NCBI GenBank assembly: GCA_001839685.1
Contig: MLAK01000575.1
Span: forward strand, 1-64,000
Origin: Tritrichomonas foetus
Lineage: Eukaryota; Parabasalia; Tritrichomonadida; Tritrichomonadidae
Direction: 5' to 3'
DNA: 64,000 nt
Of the stretch, positions 10,175 through 19,500 are shown one piece after another. The notes beneath the pieces were generated by a model. The model searched no databases and was not told where the DNA came from. It saw only the letters and a program-made list of their open reading frames with translations. A program made the translations under genes and the position numbers. Within the stretch, counting starts at the first letter, position 1; every line of letters begins with the position of its first letter.

Positions 10175-11410
10175 ATGGCTTATATTCATACATACGAATC
10201 AGCCCTTCAAGCAATTGAAAAGTTTGGAACACCAGAAGAGAAAGAAGAATACTTAAAATTAATCGGTGATCGTCCAAGTACATCAACAAACGCAATCCTT
10301 CCATTTTCTTATTCAGTTTCGAACAAAGCAACAAAATATATTCCTGACTTAACAAAACTTGTTAAAAAAGTACTGCCTGACATAATTTCCGGTAAAATTA
10401 TCACAGAAGATGAATGCAATAAATATTTGCAGCAAATTCCCCTTGGAAAAAACAAAAAAGCTCGCTTTATTCAATATAATCAAAAGCATCTACAATATGT
10501 GAGCCAAAATGCAAAATCAATTCTATTTTCAGAAGATGTTTTCAAAGCATTTGTTTTTTCCAGGTACTTTTTTGATTTCTTAAGTTTTTCTCAATTTGTC
10601 AAAGGAATCATACAACTAAACAAAGATTTTGGCGAATTGGTTTCTTATTCTACTATGCCAGGTTGCTTTTTGACACTTGATGATGTTGGTGATTTTATTG
10701 ATTCAAAAATTCCAAAACTTTCAGCACTCAAAAATCTAATGAGTAATGATGGGGTTACTTTACCTTTCTATCGTCAGCTTGTTCTTGAACAAATAACTTT
10801 TCATTTTGATCCGTATGGAATGAATCGAATTTCCGCTATTGATTTAATGACATCAAATGACTTCACTTCATTTTTGACGCTCACTGACAATGATGATTCT
10901 TACAACTTTTATTCGTATCAGTATTTCATTGATATTTTTGCTGCTTTTAGTAAAAATGTGAATGAAGAAGGTTTAATGAATAGAGAATCCTTTAAAGAAT
11001 GCAAGGATTGGAAATTCTGTCAAGCTTTTGTCGACCGAGTTTTTGAAAAATCTTCTCTTTTTAGTGATTGTCTTGATTTTGGTGGGTTTGCACACTTTTA
11101 TGTGAATTATGAAAACTCTGAAACGCCAACGGGAGCTCGTTATTACTTCGATTTGCTGGATATCGATGGAGATGGTTTAATTGGTCCATTTGATATTGGT
11201 TACTTTTTTAAAGATTTATTGAAAGAATCGCAATCGAAAGATGCAAATTTGGATATTTTCATTCAAGAGCTACTTGATAAGACACAGGCAACTCAAATGG
11301 GGTTCACTCTTGAACAATTCATATCATGTGGATCTTGCGAAGAAATTGCTAGCATTCTTTCAGATTATAATGAATTCAAGATTTATGTTGGCCATGATGA
11401 AACTGTGTAA
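10175..11410 (+). CDS. PP2A regulatory subunit B'' (PR72/G5PR type), EF-hand
   Basis: A 411-residue protein with the B'' architecture: a helical N-terminus, a degenerate first EF-hand (FHFDPYGMNRISAIDL, ~209-224) and a canonical second EF-hand (DIDGDGLIGPFD, ~329-340). The segments FSRYFFDFLSFSQFV and GGFAHFYVNYENSETPTGARYYFDLLD match the family's conserved blocks. B'' subunits direct the PP2A A/C core to substrates in a Ca2+-responsive way. The second loop keeps the Asp/Gly pattern needed for Ca2+; the first has lost several ligands. The upstream sequence ends CTCTTCAATG. Length and order fit a full-length, intronless gene. Confidence 0.85.
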   Translation: MAYIHTYESALQAIEKFGTPEEKEEYLKLIGDRPSTSTNAILPFSYSVSNKATKYIPDLTKLVKKVLPDIISGKIITEDECNKYLQQIPLGKNKKARFIQYNQKHLQYVSQNAKSILFSEDVFKAFVFSRYFFDFLSFSQFVKGIIQLNKDFGELVSYSTMPGCFLTLDDVGDFIDSKIPKLSALKNLMSNDGVTLPFYRQLVLEQITFHFDPYGMNRISAIDLMTSNDFTSFLTLTDNDDSYNFYSYQYFIDIFAAFSKNVNEEGLMNRESFKECKDWKFCQAFVDRVFEKSSLFSDCLDFGGFAHFYVNYENSETPTGARYYFDLLDIDGDGLIGPFDIGYFFKDLLKESQSKDANLDIFIQELLDKTQATQMGFTLEQFISCGSCEEIASILSDYNEFKIYVGHDETV

Positions 11411-11476
11411 ATTTATTTTTGATTTCTTATATAAAAAAAGTTTAAAATCCGACAACATGTTATTTATTTGTTTTTT

Positions 11477-11602
11477 CATTTACTACGTGTGCCATCATTT
11501 CATTCATTTATGTATTATCATTTCATTCATTTGTGTATTATCATTTCATTCTTTTGTGTATTATCATTTATCTACTTGTGTATTATCATTTATCTACTTG
11601 TG
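11477..11602 (+). repeat. About 25-bp imperfect tandem repeat
   Basis: Roughly five units of the type TTGTGTATTATCATTTCATT, varying in length and in CATTC/CTAC. They lie in the 3' flank of the B'' gene. No coding continuity. Confidence 0.75.
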
Positions 11603-11800
11603 AAAACGATTGATTTATAAGTGATGACTTCGAATGTGATATTTTTATGTTAAGATAAGATGTTATCTTAATATGTTACCAATGGTAATACAATGACGGA
11701 GCAGTCATAAATAATTGTGATGTGTGATTATTTACATTGAAAATTTTTGAGGATTGATTGGCCAATTAATCAATGAAATGAACCTCAGAGGTCAATTGAT

Positions 11801-11810
11801 TTGACCTTAA
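11801..11810 (+). promoter_or_regulatory. TTGACCTTAA box upstream of CDC25-like gene
   Basis: Same 10-mer as at 6461-6470, here ending 8 nt before the ATG at 11819. Regulatory role inferred from recurrence. Confidence 0.25.
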
Positions 11811-11818
11811 TCTGTAAG

Positions 11819-12271
11819 ATGACAACGCATGAGCCCCAAGGCCTTGATATCATCGAATCCTCTTCTTCGAACAAACCTCGAATTACAGATGAAACTTTCT
11901 GCAAGTTATTTGATGACCACAGCCGCTTTGATGGATTTGTGATTATAGATTGCCGCACAGAGCGAGAATACGAAGGTGGACACATAAAAACCGCAATCCG
12001 ATGTCATCCATTCGAGAATCAACAAAACATTCCAAACTTATACAAGAAAATGTGGCGTCCAAGATGGTGTTACATATTTCATTGCGAATTTTCAGCTTAC
12101 AGAGGGCCGTCCGCTTTTCACCTCTTCGAGAACACCCACAAGGCGTCCGAAAACGCAAACAGAAAGCTCTACGCCTATGTTTTGGATGGCGGATATAGCG
12201 TTTTCTATCCAAAACACCAGGATTACTGCGTTGGCACCTACGTTCCAGAGGTAGACGCAAACTTTTGTTAA
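11819..12271 (+). CDS. CDC25-type rhodanese phosphatase, catalytic domain only
   Basis: A 150-residue protein consisting almost entirely of a CDC25 catalytic domain. It shows VIIDCRTEREYEGGHI (~41-56, the ILDCR..EYEGGHI block), the CX5R loop HCEFSAYRGP (H88, C89, R95) and the late block YVLDGGYSVFYPKHQDYC (CDC25: YVLKGGYKEFF..C). The long regulatory N-terminus of animal and fungal CDC25 is missing. The family signature HCEFSSER has a second Glu directly before Arg; here that residue is Tyr (Y94). The first Glu (E90), Cys and Arg remain, so activity is plausible. Predicted substrate: inhibitory phosphates on CDK1. The first ATG in frame is 11819. An arsenate-reductase-like role of small CDC25 homologues cannot be excluded. 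Confidence 0.8.
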   Translation: MTTHEPQGLDIIESSSSNKPRITDETFCKLFDDHSRFDGFVIIDCRTEREYEGGHIKTAIRCHPFENQQNIPNLYKKMWRPRWCYIFHCEFSAYRGPSAFHLFENTHKASENANRKLYAYVLDGGYSVFYPKHQDYCVGTYVPEVDANFC

Positions 12272-12762
12272 ATTATTTTTTTTCTCGATTTTTCCTTTTT
12301 ATGTGAATGAGCTATTATTTTTAAGCAACGATGATATTGATTGCTTTCTGTTTCATTTCTTTTGTGTTTTTGTTTCTTTTGTGTTTCTGTTTCTTTTGTG
12401 TTTCTGTTTCTTTTAAAAATCTGTTGTTAAGCTTTTAAACATGCATATGAAAATCTATTTTCATGTATAGAATCTGATGACCACCCTTAACTCATTATTA
12501 TGTTGGTATTTATCTTATTGGAATGTTGAGAGTGACAATTAAATTGTGAAAGCATTGCTTTATCATCTTTCATGCAAATGGATATAAGCTTTTATCATAT
12601 ATCAGTCAGAGTTTTTTCCATGGAATAAATTTGATTGCATGGACATCAAGATTTGGGACAATGAAATGCTTTTTCAAATAAAGTATAAATATAGCAAAAA
12701 AAGAAAGAGGGAAAAGAACTGTTTACAAAAACGTATATTTGAGAACAAATAAAACAACAAAA
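12272..12762. other. Intergenic between convergent genes
   Basis: Holds the 3' ends of the CDC25-like (+) and CCZ1-like (-) genes and an 18-bp T-rich tandem repeat. Nothing else is seen. Confidence 0.5.
12349..12415 (+). repeat. 18-bp tandem repeat, about 3.5 copies
   Basis: Units of the form TTTCTTTTGTGTTTCTG, nearly identical. In the 3' flank of the CDC25-like gene. Confidence 0.75.
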
Positions 12763-13932
12763 TTAGCCGAAATTGGCAGCTTTCACAAATTCTGAATAGT
12801 TGGTCATTGCAGCATCCAACGTCCTCCCCTGTCCATCGAGGAAGGTTGCCATATTGTGATCTTTTTCAAGGAAGATCCACGAATCTGGGGATGCATCTGT
12901 TTTTCCGCAGAGTCTCACAAATTGGTTATGATTTGATGAAAGGAAATCAACAAGAAGTTCGTTTTTGTTTGGATTTGAAAAAGGTGATCCTTCTTTAATT
13001 GGTCGAAGCATTGTTGTTTGTCCATTATCGCGGTAGGCAGATGGTGATGCATTAATTTCACTTTCTATTGTTGAATCACACTTTACAATCAGTGATTCGA
13101 AAAGAGGCTCTAAAACATTTTGAGCTGCTGAATAGTCACTAAATTTTGAAAAAACGAGAATTCCAATCAATTGCTTGAAGACGAAAATTGCTGGATAACC
13201 AGTTGTTGATTTGAATTTTAACTCCCGATTGAAATTTTTCATAATCCATTTAAATGAACTCTGATTTGGCTGCGTTTTCGCGCACGGGAATAAATTCGGC
13301 ATGTTTGCTCTGCATGAAAGATAAATTTGGATTAAATCATCTGTGCACATGGTTGAATGAATTAACCTTCCTTTATAAATGAAAGCAGCAGTTCTTAATG
13401 TGCAGATGCATGACTTCACATTTGAGATGGCTTCCTCACAATTTGTCCACAAATCAAGGCTTGGTGGAATTCGCTGTAAAATTGGTGAGCATTTGAAAAT
13501 TCCTAGCATTTCTTCCAAATATTTTTCAAAATTCGCCATGGTTGTCTGATCGAGAAGATCGTCCGGAGAAATGCGGTACGGTTTCGGAAAGAACATGTGA
13601 TAAATACTCGCAAAGGTACGAATCGACTGGAGGCACTGTCTGTGATACGAAGCGTCATTTGTATTAAATTTGGCACCGATGTAGACTTCGGCGCCTAGAT
13701 TAACAAAAACTGTTAGAGATTTATCTGTTTGGAAAAACTCACAATCTTGAGAAGAGCGAAAATCTCGGCAAAATCCAGTAAATGTCATATATAATCCGAT
13801 TTCGTTTAATTGCAAGTTTTTGTCGACTGATTGCGGCCAGTACCAAAAAATTGTTGGATCTTGGCCTTCTTCTTTCGGTGGGATGCCGTCATAAACGGCT
13901 AAGGAAATGAGTTCAGGCATTTTGAGATTCAT
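12763..13932 (-). CDS. CCZ1-like longin-domain protein
   Basis: A 389-residue protein starting with a longin-type domain: LISLAVYDG, DPTIFWYWPQSVDKNLQLNE (CCZ1 proteins have ILFYHP followed by a K-I-G/N segment), GLYMTFTGFCRDF, and SLTVFVNLGAEVYIGAKF. A second longin-like stretch may lie near YPAIFVFKQLIGILVFSKF. CCZ1 with MON1 is the exchange factor that loads Rab7 on late endosomes. HPS4 and INTU share the fold, so the exact member is uncertain. No signal peptide or membrane segment. Two nearby Met codons (M1 and M5, at 13932 and 13920) could serve as start. Confidence 0.55.
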   Translation of the reverse strand: MNLKMPELISLAVYDGIPPKEEGQDPTIFWYWPQSVDKNLQLNEIGLYMTFTGFCRDFRSSQDCEFFQTDKSLTVFVNLGAEVYIGAKFNTNDASYHRQCLQSIRTFASIYHMFFPKPYRISPDDLLDQTTMANFEKYLEEMLGIFKCSPILQRIPPSLDLWTNCEEAISNVKSCICTLRTAAFIYKGRLIHSTMCTDDLIQIYLSCRANMPNLFPCAKTQPNQSSFKWIMKNFNRELKFKSTTGYPAIFVFKQLIGILVFSKFSDYSAAQNVLEPLFESLIVKCDSTIESEINASPSAYRDNGQTTMLRPIKEGSPFSNPNKNELLVDFLSSNHNQFVRLCGKTDASPDSWIFLEKDHNMATFLDGQGRTLDAAMTNYSEFVKAANFG

Positions 13933-14280
13933 ATTGCTTCTTTTGATTGTATGCCATTTTACCTCAATATTATTTCATAGAATTTATTTTAATTCAAAAA
14001 CTTGAAATGTCAAACAAATTAATCAGAACAAATCTTTGAAAAATATCTTGAACTTTTTCTGTTGAATCCTTACAAGGAGTTTCATTTTCCATGATTTCTC
14101 TGGTCGAAATGCAGAGGTTTAAAGTTTTCCTTTAAAACTTATTAAGACCAGTAGTTTTTCGAAATATAAATTCTATCACAACTCTTTGGAGATATAAATT
14201 TGTTAGACATTATTTTATTCAAAAACTTTAAATGTCATTGGATAAATAATTGAAAATTTCTCGAAGCGAAATGATCTTTC
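13933..14280. other. Intergenic between divergent genes
   Basis: Shared upstream region of the CCZ1-like (-) and TMEM62-like (+) genes. AT-rich; no repeat or RNA is seen. Confidence 0.5.
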
Positions 14281-16227
14281 ATGAGCTTAGGGGATTCTTT
14301 TTTATTTAAAATTTGCACATTTTTGCTCTTATTTCTCCTTCCCTTCTCATGTTTGATTCCGCGCTATGTTCCACAGAAAACCCCAACCTTTTATTCCAAT
14401 TCCCAAAATATCAAAAAGAACCACTCCTCATCGCCTGTTTGGTTTCTGCATGTCAGCGATTTTCATTTAAGTGCAGATAGACCGGATTCCTACCACAAAA
14501 TAAAAAGAATCTTAAATTATTCGATAAATAAATTTCGCCCTCACAAAATTATAATCACGGGTGATTTGACAGATAACCGCGGGAAATTCAAAATGCACCC
14601 CTACAGAGGACGGGTGGATGCAGACTGGGCTCTTTTCGACCGATTATTAACAGAGCTAAACTTGAAAAAAGAAGAAATTTTGGCGGTTTTTGGAAATCAT
14701 GATGTTTATTCACTTGAAAAAGAGCCGCATGATTTCAACCAAATATCTAGTGAAATCTTTTTCGATCAAGAAAGTAATATATCAGTTAAATTTATTAAAA
14801 TCAATCCTTACAGATTTCCTTCTCCGCCAATAGCTTTTCTTAGGAAAGTTTTTCCGACCAAATCGTTTCTCAAGTCATTAAAAGAAACTGTAAATAGTGC
14901 AAATGATTGTGATTTTTCTTTCCTTATTTGCCATAATCCTAAATTGCGATTCATGCCTATCAATTCCCTAGAAAAAGCTACATTTGGTTCACAGAATTTA
15001 AAATTTCTCCTCACAGGGCACTGGCATCCCAAAAGCCATTCTTTTTTACATATGGGAAATACGCTTGAGGTTGTATCACCGGCCTTATTTAAAAAAGAAA
15101 AAATTGGATTAATTACGGTGTATAAAGGAAATTGTGTCTATCATCCCATTGACTTCGAAAACGAAGAAGAAAGTCACATTTTTTCCCAAGCAAGAATCTC
15201 TAATATTAAAAATCATCAAAAGTCGTCATTTTTGTTGAGTCCTTGTCCAATTGAACAAATTACTAGCTTTGATTCATTTTTCGATAAAAATGAAGAAGTA
15301 AAAGAAATTCGAGCCATTTCATTTCAGGAAACAATGCCAAATCTTTCGATTAAAGGAGATATAAATGGAAAATTAGAATGTCAAAAAACAAAAAAACAGA
15401 ATTTACTCTATTATTTATGTTCATTCAAATATGAAATCGAAAATGACCATAAATCTATTTATACATTTGAAAGAATTGGTGACTGGGAAGGGAAAGTTTC
15501 TATACCAATGAACTCTGCAATTGAATCTTTTGAAGAAATTCCTTATGTTGATTATCCAGCATTTGCTTTCATTCCTTTGTACTTTTATATTTTTTTGGTT
15601 TTCTCGTTTTTACTTTTTAATAATTTTTCTATCTTTCTTTCCCCATCAACATGTTTAATTACAAATAAAAAAATATTCAAAATCCATATTTTCACTGAAG
15701 AAATGAGTTATTGTTCGAATATTTATCCAAAAACAATAAAGATTAAGAAATTATTACTCGTTTTTTTATTTTACACATGTAATTTCTTTTTAGTGGGATA
15801 TAAAGTTGAATCAACTTTTTGCTTTTTGTTCTGGTTTGGAATCATTTCTTTCAAACCATTTACAATTGATTTTCATTTTCATTTTATTGGAAGCCAGTAC
15901 CTTGTTTATCTTTTAGTTTTTGTTATTTTCCCTTTTATTTTGAGCTATATTTTCTATCTTTATTACTATCGCTCAATAAATTATAGAAATATTGATAAAA
16001 TTGTTATAATTATATTATTAATTTCCATTTCTATTTCTATTTCGTTTCTGTTGAAACTAATTAATAAAATTATCGATTTACTTGGCCTGTTTTCTGCAGT
16101 AACAAGTCCAGCGTTTTGTTTATTTCCTATTTTGATAATTATTCAAGAAATTTGTTTTATTACTCAGTTGGCGAGGATTTTTCTACAAGGAAATGTTCAC
16201 AAAGATGAAGAAATCATTCTTCCATAA
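14281..16227 (+). CDS. TMEM62-like membrane metallophosphoesterase
   Basis: A 648-residue protein, about the length of human TMEM62 (643). An N-terminal hydrophobic signal anchor (about 7-26) is followed by a calcineurin-like phosphoesterase domain with the full metal-ligand set: SDFHLS (~59), ITGDLTDNRG (~97), GNHDVY (~139), CHNPK and GHWHPKSH. A beta-rich middle domain follows. From about residue 428 there are several membrane segments, including FIPLYFYIFLVFSFLLFNNF and later Phe/Ile/Leu-rich helices. Predicted as a lumenal or extracellular phosphoesterase fixed to a secretory membrane; the substrate is unknown. The ATG overlaps TTTCATGAG. Confidence 0.85.
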   Translation: MSLGDSFLFKICTFLLLFLLPFSCLIPRYVPQKTPTFYSNSQNIKKNHSSSPVWFLHVSDFHLSADRPDSYHKIKRILNYSINKFRPHKIIITGDLTDNRGKFKMHPYRGRVDADWALFDRLLTELNLKKEEILAVFGNHDVYSLEKEPHDFNQISSEIFFDQESNISVKFIKINPYRFPSPPIAFLRKVFPTKSFLKSLKETVNSANDCDFSFLICHNPKLRFMPINSLEKATFGSQNLKFLLTGHWHPKSHSFLHMGNTLEVVSPALFKKEKIGLITVYKGNCVYHPIDFENEEESHIFSQARISNIKNHQKSSFLLSPCPIEQITSFDSFFDKNEEVKEIRAISFQETMPNLSIKGDINGKLECQKTKKQNLLYYLCSFKYEIENDHKSIYTFERIGDWEGKVSIPMNSAIESFEEIPYVDYPAFAFIPLYFYIFLVFSFLLFNNFSIFLSPSTCLITNKKIFKIHIFTEEMSYCSNIYPKTIKIKKLLLVFLFYTCNFFLVGYKVESTFCFLFWFGIISFKPFTIDFHFHFIGSQYLVYLLVFVIFPFILSYIFYLYYYRSINYRNIDKIVIIILLISISISISFLLKLINKIIDLLGLFSAVTSPAFCLFPILIIIQEICFITQLARIFLQGNVHKDEEIILP

Positions 16228-16250
16228 ATAATTTGTGAATCGGACGGGTT

Positions 16251-16290
16251 TTTTATTTATTTATTTATTTATTATTACTATTATTATTAC
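16251..16290 (+). repeat. ATTT/ATT microsatellite
   Basis: Short (TTTA)n followed by (TTA)n in the interval between the convergent TMEM62-like and Pmp-like genes. Confidence 0.8.
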
Positions 16291-16504
16291 AATTCGATCA
16301 TTTCTCTTAATGAAACTCTATTAAAATTATTATTATTAAATAATAATAAAAAGATTATTCGCTTGAATTTATTTTGCATGATCCACATTTTACATTTTTC
16401 TTCTGAAATCATGAATAAATTGGAAGGAAAAATTCTGACTATTAAATCCGCTTTTATTCTAACTTTTAACTGTTTCGATATATTTACAACAAAAACTTAC
16501 AGTT

Positions 16505-19500
16505 TTAAACAAGACCATTACCATAAATAGATTCCTCAAAGCAATCGCTATTTGAATGTGGATCCATGAATGTGTCTGTGAAAAGAGGATTTTCTTGTGT
16601 GGCAGCCGTTGATTGCATGGAATTCCATGATTTAGTATATTTTGATAAAATAGTATTATTTGTCTCATTTTCGAATGTGGATGAAATCTCGATCTCAAAA
16701 CTACACATGTCTTTTTCATGATCTGAAGAAATTTCCTTCTTTCTCCTCGATATAATTATAATCACAACAAAAAGAATGATAATAACTATTGCAAAAGCGA
16801 TTGAAACACCAACTGCAAGAGAAATCGTTTTCTTCTTTTGTTCTTCTTCTGGAGTTATATCTGAAAATGTTGATGTTTTATCATCACTTGTATGAATCAT
16901 TTCTGAATCATAATCGGAATCTGGATTATACATACTTGAATCTGGATTATACATACTTGAATCTGTATTATACATATTTGAATCAAATGTTTGTGAAGGT
17001 GTTGCTTCTGGTAATATTTCTTCAAGAATTTCTTCGAGCTCTTCTGGATATTGACATTTAGAATTTTTATGAGTTGAATTATTCATATCATCATTAATTG
17101 GTTCATTAGTATCAAAGCAGTCTTCTGTAAAAGTAAGTTTTCCTTCAAGTTGATAAACAATATGTCGTTGAATTTGTTTTATATTATAAAAATAATTAAA
17201 TTGATTATTAGAAAATTGAAATTCACTGTTTTGAATTCCAAATAGATATATTTGTGGTGTTGATGGTTGAATATGTGTAAACATATTATTAAAAATATGA
17301 AATGTTTGACTTCCTTCATTATTAATTAAAATTTGTTTATTTGCTGAATAAATTTTTGTAATATTACATTTTGTTAATTGAAATTGACCTTCTGAAATAA
17401 TTGAAAATGAACAATATTCATTTTTGGCACTATTATTAAAGAAATTACATTCATGAATTGTTAAATATGATTTTGTTTGAATATATAAACCTCCTCCATT
17501 TAAATCAGCTTCATTTTCTCGAAACAAACATTCATTAATTATAATTTCTTCAGTTGAATTAATTTCAATTGCACCTCCATGTCCTTTCAAACATTGATTA
17601 AATGAAAATTGGCATTTATTAAAAGAAAACGAAACTTCATTTAAATTAAATGATAAACAACCACCACCACCTGATGCTGCTGTATTTGAAATAAATGAAC
17701 ATTCACGAAATTCAATTTCACCATTTTTTCCAATATCTTTAATTTTTCGATATTTATGAGTTTTATCTTCAACTTTATTCACAAAAAATGAACTAAATAA
17801 TGATTGAATCTGTTTTTGGGTTTCTTCTTCTTCCTCTTTTTCTGGAAGTGTTGATGGAATAATCTTTTCTTGTAATTCTTCTGTATTATTTGAAATTGTT
17901 TCATAATTAATAATTAAGCCAATTCCTGAACCTCTATGAATAGATTCTTCTTGTGAATTTTCTTGATCAAAAATAGAAGAAATATAATAATTATTTGTAA
18001 AAATACTGTTTGTAAATGAAATTTTAATTTTTTTTCTTTCTTGAACATTGAATTCAAGGAATGATTTAATTGGAATCTCTTCAAAATATTCAATGTTTTG
18101 TTCTTCAAATAAAATTGCATTAAATTTTTCTTCTTCATTCTTTTCATTTTCTTCTTTAAATAAGAGATTTGTTGTGATTATTTCTTCATGAAATTCTTCA
18201 CTACTTGAAATACTAAATGAAGGATCAATTTGGGTTGAAATAAATCTTCGACATTCTATTAATGAAATATTATGAAGAATTAAATCTTTTGTAATGAATA
18301 AACTTATCGCGCTTTCTGATATTTTCTTAAATAAACATTTTTCAATAGTAATATCACATTCTTTTTGTTGAAATTTAGGAGAATAAATAATTCCATTAGA
18401 ACATGATAAAAATTCAAGATTTGTAAAAACAATTTTAGACATAGAATAAGGTAATAAAAGACCTCCTGAATTTGAAAATTTACCTTCATCAAAAATAATT
18501 GTTTTTGTTTGACATTTAATAGAATAACGTAACTTATTTTGATATTCTTCATCATTAAGAAAATTACAATTAAAAAATGTAACAATTTCTGGAATTTCAA
18601 TATAAAAGATATTTTTCTTAGAATGACTAATACAATTATGAAAATTACATTTATACATTTTCAAATCGGATTTTCCAATTATTTTTAAAATGTTACCTTC
18701 TTCTGAATTATTATCTTCAATATTATTTAGATTATTAGAATTATCAATAATGTTTTCAATAATATTATTAGTAAATGTGCAATTTTCTATAGATAATAAT
18801 GAACTTTCATTTGTCATATGAATAAATATCATATTTTGAAGATTAGAATGAAAATTATTTGAATGAAATTCACAATCATTCATTATAAGCTGATGATCAA
18901 TATTAATAGAAATAATATTACCTGCATTTTTCGAAAATTCACATTCGGAAATAATACATTCTTCTGTGATTTCCATTTTCAAACATGAATTATTTTCAAT
19001 CAAATGGTTTTCAATAGAATTATTACCAAATTGACAATTATATAAAACTGTTTTAAATTGTGAAATAAGATATAATGAACTTCCATTATAATTATTTGTA
19101 AAAATACAATCTGTAATATTACAATTAAATGATAAATGATATTGATAATCTTCTTCTGTTAATTCTAATGTTTGAATATATAATGTTGATTTTCCACTAT
19201 TATTATTAAATGTGCAATCATGAATCATAAAAAGATGTCGTTGTTCAATAAAAGCCGCACTTCCATGATTTGGTGAAATATTAGAATCAAATAAACAAGA
19301 TTTTAAAAATACTTCAAACATTGTATGAATCCAAATAGCTCCTCCATTTCCTTCTTCACATTCATTTTGAATAAAAATACAATTAATAAATGAAACAATG
19401 GTATCATTTCGTTGAATAGAATAAGCACCTCCATTAATATTAGCTTTATTTTTATAAAAATAACAATTTAGAAAATCAAATTTTCGACAATCCGGAACTG

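Larger units (their letters stand above)
11411..11818. other. Intergenic with tandem repeat
   Basis: 3' region of the B'' gene and 5' region of the CDC25-like gene. It contains the ~25-bp repeat listed separately and TTGACCTTAA at 11801. Confidence 0.5.

Noticed and set aside
11801..11818. Extension of the CDC25-like gene to a TTG at 11801
   Set aside because: The first ATG at 11819 gives a complete catalytic domain; the upstream bases look like promoter.
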